21,926 nucleotides of DNA, taken from contig JBBWZS010000105.1 of NCBI GenBank assembly GCA_039649175.1, positions 1-21,926 of the forward strand. Reading direction: 5' to 3'. The notes beneath the pieces were generated by a model. That model was given only the letters and a program-made list of their open reading frames with translations. It did no database searches and was not told the origin of the DNA. Shown piece after piece: positions 17,674 through 21,926 of this stretch. Numbering within the stretch: position 1 is the stretch's first letter; every line of letters begins with the position of its first letter. Both the position numbers and the translations under genes were made by a program. The DNA is from DATAQC01 sp039649175. Lineage in GTDB: Bacteria; Actinomycetota; Acidimicrobiia; Acidimicrobiales; AC-14.

Positions 17674-19470
17674 TCAGGGCCGGAGATGCACGACGACGAC
17701 GTCCCAGTTGGCGCCGATCGGTGGCTCGCCGGCGGGCGCGGGGGCGGGCGTGACGTCGGCGGCGCCGCCGAGCGCGAGCCGGTCACGGGCCAGGTCTCTG
17801 CTCACGAGCACGATGTCGGCGACGCCGGCGACCCGAAGGCGGCCGACGAGGGCGCCGAGGTCAGCGGGCCGGGCGATCAGCCAGCGCTGTCGATCGAAGG
17901 TGGCCCATGCCAGCCGGGGCACCGAGCTGGTGGTGGCCACCATGACGGGTCGGCCCCCAGGAGCCACCTGGCGCCCGGCCCGATCAGCGGCGGTGGTGAG
18001 CCGGTCGGTCCGGCGGTGAATGGCGCCCAGGCTGCCCATGGCCATCACGCCCATGGCCACCGCACACACGACCAGGGCCGCCATCACCCGTCGCCGGGTC
18101 GCCCGGTCGAGGCGCCTGCCGGCGCGACTCAGGGCCAGCACGGTGACAGGAACCAGCACGGGAACCCCCAGGGCGAAGTAGCGGCCGCCCCATTCGACCG
18201 ACCCCCCACCGGTGTACTGGGTGGCGGCCACGGCCGCTGCGAACAGGACGAAGGTGGCCAGGGCCACGCGTGCCCCGGTTCCGGTCAGCGTCGACCGGCG
18301 TAGCGCAATCACTCCGGCGGCCAGCACCGGGGAGGTGACGAGCAGGCCCGGCACCAGGTTGGAGGGCGCGACCACCACTGCCGCCACCGCTGCCACCGCC
18401 GCGGTGGCGGCGAGCAGGAGGATGATCCTCCGATCGTCGGGCACCCGTCGGACGGCGACGGCGCCCACGACCACGGCGCCGAGCATGATCACCAGGGCCA
18501 GGGCGCCCCCTGCTGAGCGGCCGTACCCCGGTGCCAGCCAGGTGAGCTGCAACGTCGCCAGACGATCCCCGACGAACCCGGCACCGGCACGGGGCACATC
18601 GCCGGTCGCCACCACCGGGTCACCGACGATGCGGGTGATCCAGCTGTGCTCGCCGAGCCGGGCCCCGTAGGCGGCCACCACCGATGCCACCGCCGCTGCG
18701 GCCACCAGGGCGCTCCGGCGGCCGACAGCGACGGCTCCGAGGACGACGCCCAGGGCGAGGCCCCAGAACAGCGCCTCGCTACGCAGGAGCACGCCGAGGG
18801 CCACACAGGTGGCGATGCCGGCGAGGGTGACCACCGGCCGCCGGTCCCGGCCCGCGCCGTCGAGGAGGCGGAGGGTGAGAACGACGGCGCCGGCAGCGAA
18901 GGCCGCCGCCAGCGTGTGGGCGATGACGACATAGCCGTCGAAGAACAGGGGCGTGGCCAGGCCCGCGACCCACAGCGAGGGGCGGCGCAGAGCGGGGTCG
19001 AGGTGGCCACCGATGACGGCGGCGAGCGCGGCGGCGGCCACAGTGCCGGCGATGGAGAGCAACACCATCGCCGTGGCTCCGCCCACCCGGTCGGCACCGG
19101 CCAGGAGCAGGGCGTACAGCGGATGCTTGGCGAAGGGCGCGCTCCCCCGGGCGCCGCGCTCGGACAGCTCCAGTGGGTAGGCCCGCCCATCGGGGTCGAC
19201 GGTGGGAAGCGGATGATCGACGATCCAGCCGTCACCTCGGGACAGGTGGCGGGCCTGGACCATGGCCGCTCCCTCGTCGGCCGACAACGACCCGGGGCCG
19301 AGCAGGGGCAGGAGGGCGACCAGCACCACGGCCAGGGCCACGGCGTGGGCCCACAGCGGGAGCTCCCAGACCCTCCCCATGCCGCCTGTCGCAGGCGGCG
19401 AGGACTGAACGACGCCGCCGTGCTCGCCGGCGGGCGTCGCCGGCGTGAGCGTCAACTGCGTCGAGTCCAC
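17674..19470 (-). CDS. GT-C/GT39-like polytopic glycosyltransferase, tandem paralogue A
   Basis: A 598-residue membrane protein, first of the four membrane-transferase genes after uvrB. It aligns by eye with paralogue B along its length: LSADEGAAMVQARHLSRG, DHPLPTVDP, AYPLELSERG, FAKHPLYALLLAGADRVGG, FFDGYVVIAHTLAAAFAAGA, APSNLVPGLLV, EWGGRYFALGVPV and the tail ATFDRQRWL...IVLVSRDLARD. The DE pair in the first loop fits GT39/ArnT-like enzymes. The start given is the GTG at 19470, which has no clear ribosome site. An ATG at 19380 (residue 31) directly after a perfect hairpin sequence is an alternative that would remove a Thr/Pro/Gly-rich tail not shared with B. About 12 hydrophobic segments. 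Role: surface-glycan modification, inferred. Confidence 0.83.
   Translation of the reverse strand: MDSTQLTLTPATPAGEHGGVVQSSPPATGGMGRVWELPLWAHAVALAVVLVALLPLLGPGSLSADEGAAMVQARHLSRGDGWIVDHPLPTVDPDGRAYPLELSERGARGSAPFAKHPLYALLLAGADRVGGATAMVLLSIAGTVAAAALAAVIGGHLDPALRRPSLWVAGLATPLFFDGYVVIAHTLAAAFAAGAVVLTLRLLDGAGRDRRPVVTLAGIATCVALGVLLRSEALFWGLALGVVLGAVAVGRRSALVAAAAVASVVAAYGARLGEHSWITRIVGDPVVATGDVPRAGAGFVGDRLATLQLTWLAPGYGRSAGGALALVIMLGAVVVGAVAVRRVPDDRRIILLLAATAAVAAVAAVVVAPSNLVPGLLVTSPVLAAGVIALRRSTLTGTGARVALATFVLFAAAVAATQYTGGGSVEWGGRYFALGVPVLVPVTVLALSRAGRRLDRATRRRVMAALVVCAVAMGVMAMGSLGAIHRRTDRLTTAADRAGRQVAPGGRPVMVATTSSVPRLAWATFDRQRWLIARPADLGALVGRLRVAGVADIVLVSRDLARDRLALGGAADVTPAPAPAGEPPIGANWDVVVVHLRP
19381..19399. 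repeat. Perfect 8-bp inverted repeat near the start of paralogue A
   Basis: GCCGCCTGTCGCAGGCGGC has 8-bp perfect arms and a 3-nt loop. On the coding (minus) strand it ends immediately before the ATG at 19380. If that ATG is the true start the hairpin would cover its ribosome-binding region; if the GTG at 19470 is used it is simply part of the coding sequence. Confidence 0.55.
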
Positions 19471-19530
19471 CAGGAGGTGATCGGCATCGCCGGGGACGAA
19501 CTGACCCGTTTCCTGGGTCCGGCCCGGAGC

Positions 19531-19587
19531 GAGAGGGCGCGAGTGCGGGTTCAGCCGCGCCTCTCAGCCGCTGTACCTCTGGCGGCT
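19531..19587 (-). terminator. Candidate stem-loops after uvrB
   Basis: Just past the uvrB stop, on the transcribed minus strand, a first stem pairs 19582-19587 with 19566-19571 (6 bp, 10-nt loop). A second, stronger stem pairs 19556-19565 (CGCGCCTCTC) with 19531-19541 (GAGAGGGCGCG, one bulged base). No U-tract follows, so this is not a canonical intrinsic terminator, but GC hairpins without U-tracts are common at actinobacterial gene ends. It could separate uvrB from the membrane-transferase operon. Confidence 0.4.
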
Positions 19588-21608
19588 CAGCCGACCTGGC
19601 GCAGCTCCCGCTTCAGGTCGTGGACCTCGTCGCGCAGGCGGGCGGCGTACTCGAAGCGCAGGTCGGTGGCGGCGGTGTGCATCTCCTCTTCCAAGGTGCG
19701 GATGAGGCGCTCGAGCTCGTCGTGGGGAAGCTCGGCGAAGTCGCTGCGGACCCGGTCACGCTTCCGTGACCGGCGGTCGCGCCCGGGTGCGGGGGACTTG
19801 CCGTCGCCCTCGGGACGCAGGGTGGCAAGGATGTCGGTGACCGCCTTACGGATGGTCTGGGGGTCGATGCCGTGCTCGATGTTGTAGGCCTGCTGCACCC
19901 CCCGGCGCCGGGTCGTCTCGGAGATGGCGCGCTGCATGCTGTCGGTGACCTTGTCGGCGTACATCACCACCTGGCCGTCGACGTTGCGGGCGGCCCTGCC
20001 CATCGTCTGGATGAGCGACGTCTCCGACCGCAGGAACCCCTCCTTGTCGGCGTCGAGGATGGCGACCAGCGAGACCTCGGGAAGGTCGAGCCCCTCACGC
20101 AGGAGGTTGATGCCCACCAGCACGTCGAACTCGCCCAGGCGCAGGTCGCGCAGGATCTCGATGCGCTGGATGGTGTCGACCTCGCTGTGCAGGTAGCGCA
20201 CCCGCACGCCCAGCTCGAGCAGGTAGTCGGTGAGGTCCTCGGCCATCTTCTTGGTGAGGGTGGTGACCAGCACCCTGTCGCCCCTGCCCACGGTGGCGGT
20301 GATCTGCTCCATGAGGTCGTCGATCTGGCCCTTGGTGGGCTTGATGACGACCTCGGGGTCGACCAGGCCGGTGGGGCGCACGATCTGCTCCACGACCTGG
20401 GTCGACTGGTCGATCTCGTAGGCCGCCGGGGTGGCCGACAGGAAGATGCACTGTCCGACCCGCTCGTACCATTCGTCGAAGCGGAGGGGCCGGTTGTCGG
20501 CGGCCGACGGCAGGCGGAAGCCGTGGTCGACGAGCGTCTCCTTGCGCGAGCGGTCGCCTTCGTACTGGCCGTGGAGCTGGGGCACGGTGACGTGGGACTC
20601 GTCGATCACCATGAGGTAGTCGCGGGGGAAGAAGCTCAGGAGGGAGTGCGGTGGCTCACCGGGCGCCCGACCGTCGATGTGGCGGGAGTAGTTCTCGATG
20701 CCCGAGCAGAACCCCACCTCCTGCATCATCTCCAGGTCGTAGGCGGTGCGCATGCGCAGTCGCTGGGCCTCGAGGAGCTTGCCCTCCTTCTCGAACCACT
20801 GGAGGCGCTCCCGCAACTCGACCTCGATGCCGGCGATGGCCCGCTTCATGTTCTCCTCGCCGGCCACGTAGTGGGTTGCGGGGAAGATCTCGAGCTCGTC
20901 GACGACGCCCAGGTGCTCGCCGGTGAGGGGGTCGACCCGGCTGATGCGCTCGACGTCGTCTCCGAAGAGCTCGATGCGCACGCCCATCTCCTCGTAGGCG
21001 GGGAACACCTCGATGGTGTCGCCCCTGACCCGGAACTTGCCCCGGACGAAGTTGAGGTCGTTGCGCTCGTACTGCATGTCGACCAGCTGGGTGATGATCG
21101 ACCGCTGGTCGGTCTGCTGCCCGGGGTGCAGGGACAGCACCTGCTTGCGGTACTCGTCGGGCGAGCCCAGGCCGTAGATGCACGACACCGAGGCCACGAC
21201 GATCACGTCGCGCCGGGCCAGGAGGGCGGCGGTGGTCGAGTGGCGGAGGCGGTCGATCTCGTCGTTGATGGACGAGTCCTTCTCGATGTAGGTGTCGCTC
21301 GAGGGGATGTAGGCCTCGGGCTGGTAGTAGTCGTAGTAGGAGACGAAGTACTCGACCCGGTTGTCGGGAAAGAACTCCCGGAACTCGTTGGCCAACTGGG
21401 CGGCCAGCGACTTGTTGGGCGCGATGACCAGCGTGGGACGCTGCACCTTCTCGATGGTCCAGGCGATGGTGGCGCTCTTGCCGCTGCCGGTGATGCCCAG
21501 GAGGGTCTGGAAACGATCGCCCCGCTCGACGCCCCTCGCCAGGGCGTCGATGGCCGCCGGCTGGTCCCCCGCCGGCTCAAACGTGCTGACGACCTTGAAC
21601 GGCGGCAT
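19587..21608 (-). CDS. uvrB: UvrABC excinuclease subunit B
   Basis: UvrB is the helicase-like damage verifier that receives DNA from UvrA and recruits UvrC. The 673-residue protein has Walker A GITGSGKSA (38-46), the beta-hairpin YYDYYQPEAYIPSSDTYIEKD (about 91-111) that inserts between strands, the DESH box, helicase motifs INLLREGLDLPEVSL and SLIQTMGRAARN, a charged linker GRDRRSRKRDR, and a C-terminal UVR domain LEFEYAAR-like DLRFEYAARLRDEVHDLKREL. The ATG at 21608 begins the family sequence PPFKVVSTFEPAGDQP; the open frame upstream is not family-like. A TACGAT box lies exactly 6 nt before this ATG and GGGGG directly precedes it, so either leaderless or very short-leader initiation is possible. 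First gene of the right-hand minus-strand block. Confidence 0.97.
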   Translation of the reverse strand: MPPFKVVSTFEPAGDQPAAIDALARGVERGDRFQTLLGITGSGKSATIAWTIEKVQRPTLVIAPNKSLAAQLANEFREFFPDNRVEYFVSYYDYYQPEAYIPSSDTYIEKDSSINDEIDRLRHSTTAALLARRDVIVVASVSCIYGLGSPDEYRKQVLSLHPGQQTDQRSIITQLVDMQYERNDLNFVRGKFRVRGDTIEVFPAYEEMGVRIELFGDDVERISRVDPLTGEHLGVVDELEIFPATHYVAGEENMKRAIAGIEVELRERLQWFEKEGKLLEAQRLRMRTAYDLEMMQEVGFCSGIENYSRHIDGRAPGEPPHSLLSFFPRDYLMVIDESHVTVPQLHGQYEGDRSRKETLVDHGFRLPSAADNRPLRFDEWYERVGQCIFLSATPAAYEIDQSTQVVEQIVRPTGLVDPEVVIKPTKGQIDDLMEQITATVGRGDRVLVTTLTKKMAEDLTDYLLELGVRVRYLHSEVDTIQRIEILRDLRLGEFDVLVGINLLREGLDLPEVSLVAILDADKEGFLRSETSLIQTMGRAARNVDGQVVMYADKVTDSMQRAISETTRRRGVQQAYNIEHGIDPQTIRKAVTDILATLRPEGDGKSPAPGRDRRSRKRDRVRSDFAELPHDELERLIRTLEEEMHTAATDLRFEYAARLRDEVHDLKRELRQVG

Positions 21609-21614
21609 CCCCCG

Positions 21615-21637
21615 ATCGTACCGGCGGCCTACGACAT
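21615..21637 (-). promoter_or_regulatory. Candidate RecA-independent (PafBC-type) DNA-damage promoter of uvrB
   Basis: On the minus strand the order is ATGTCGTAG (21637-21629), exactly 8 nt, then TACGAT (21620-21615) and 6 nt to the uvrB ATG. The described mycobacterial RecA-NDp consensus, as I recall it, is TTGTCRGTG-N8-TANNNT. The core TGTCR, the N8 spacing and the TANNNT box match; three outer positions of the 9-mer do not. No LexA-like TCGAAC-N4-GTTCGA was seen. Confidence 0.4.
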
Positions 21638-21647
21638 CGTCCCCCCC

Positions 21648-21699
21648 CGTTCTGGGCAGGGTTTCGGTCGCCAGGACCGCCCCGACGCTGCCCAGAACG
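21648..21699. repeat. 12-bp perfect inverted repeat between uvrB and the AbiEi-like gene
   Basis: Arms CGTTCTGGGCAG (21648-21659) and CTGCCCAGAACG (21688-21699) are perfectly complementary, separated by 28 nt. The spacer holds a smaller hairpin, CGGTC-GCCAG-GACCG (21665-21679). The element lies in the 124-bp divergent region, upstream of both start codons, and may be an operator or a cruciform-forming site. Confidence 0.7.
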
Positions 21700-21732
21700 A
21701 TGACTGTCCGACCCCGCTGGTTCAATTCGAGC

Positions 21733-21926
21733 ATGGAGCTTGACGAGATGGTGTCGAAGGATGCCGAAAGGCAGCATGGTGTCTTCACGTTGGACCAGGC
21801 GAGAGAGCACGGTGCCACCCCGGCATCCGTGAAACACCGTCTGCAGACGGGGGCGTGGAGGGCGTTTCCCTACGTCGGCGTGTACCGCGCCGCCGGTTGT
21901 CCTCCGTCCTGGGAGCAGGATCTGCA
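21733..21926 (+). CDS. AbiEi-type antitoxin-like winged-helix protein (N-terminal part only)
   Basis: The visible 64 codons read MELDEMVSKDAERQHGVFTLDQAREHGATPASVKHRLQ-like sequence followed by GAWRAFPYVGVYRAAG and PPSWEQDL. This is the typical N-terminal winged helix of AbiEi-family (type IV toxin-antitoxin) antitoxin-domain proteins: a helix-turn-helix with TLDQAREHGATPASVKHRL and a short wing ending in GVYR. In actinobacteria this domain is often fused to a C-terminal DUF559 or Vsr-like nuclease-fold domain, with the AG-PPSWEQ junction typical of that type; the rest lies past the right edge. The ATG at 21733 is preceded by 6 nt and TTCAAT, a weak -10-like box, and no good ribosome site. 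Stand-alone copies of this family are frequent, so a working toxin partner should not be assumed. Confidence 0.72.
   Translation, partial: MELDEMVSKDAERQHGVFTLDQAREHGATPASVKHRLQTGAWRAFPYVGVYRAAGCPPSWEQDL

Noticed and set aside
21714..21731. tRNA T-arm-like sequence GGTTCAATTCGAGC
   Set aside because: Only the T-loop resembles a tRNA; no acceptor stem, D-arm or anticodon arm can be built upstream, and the stem has a mismatch.
19872..21743. 623-codon plus-strand open frame opposite uvrB
   Set aside because: Shadow of uvrB with repetitive Val/His/Gly/Asp composition and no motif.
21609..21818. Upstream extension of uvrB by 70 residues
   Set aside because: It covers the divergent promoter region and inverted repeat and has no UvrB-family sequence.

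Overview
This is a high-GC chromosomal window with a distinctly actinobacterial gene set. It carries uvrC, rapZ, yvcK and gap in series plus uvrA and uvrB nearby, a RapZ P-loop with Arg in place of Lys, many GTG starts, and several TANNNT -10-like boxes lying only 6-7 nt before a start codon, as in leaderless transcripts. A deep-branching or uncultured actinomycete (for example Acidimicrobiia) is plausible, but the sequence alone does not fix the class.

Left block (1-5298, minus strand): uvrC, a class I methyltransferase, rapZ, yvcK and a gap gene cut by the left edge. These genes overlap or nearly touch and look like one operon joining excision repair to central-carbon and cell-envelope control. 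The usual actinobacterial neighbour whiA is missing between yvcK and gap. A small XRE-type regulator gene (5340-5564) diverges from uvrC over a roughly 40-bp region that holds two facing TATCAT boxes and an imperfect palindrome. nadA (quinolinate synthase) follows on the plus strand.

Middle block (6256-10197): a two-gene minus-strand unit of a polyprenyl-phosphate sugar-1-phosphate transferase and a Wzx/MOP-like flippase, then a divergent plus-strand methyltransferase. The flippase frame has no stop at its natural end and runs about 520 bp antisense into the 3' part of nadA. This is either a real overlapping coding arrangement or a frameshift or stop loss.

Right block (10212-21608, minus strand): uvrB, then four polytopic GT-C-like membrane proteins (two are tandem paralogues), then uvrA. 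The last three membrane genes are joined by ATGA or GTGA overlaps. So uvrA, uvrB and uvrC all lie within about 18 kb, interleaved with surface-glycan genes. The glycan genes together could prime, flip and decorate a cell-surface polymer. At the right edge an AbiEi-type winged-helix antitoxin-like gene starts on the plus strand and runs off the window.

No rRNA, tRNA, CRISPR array, insertion sequence or phage module was recognised. The most interesting signals are regulatory or structural: the shared uvrC/XRE promoter region, a possible PafBC-type (RecA-independent) damage promoter at uvrB inside a 12-bp inverted-repeat region, a nested GC-rich palindromic insertion in frame within uvrA, the flippase/nadA overlap and the absence of whiA.
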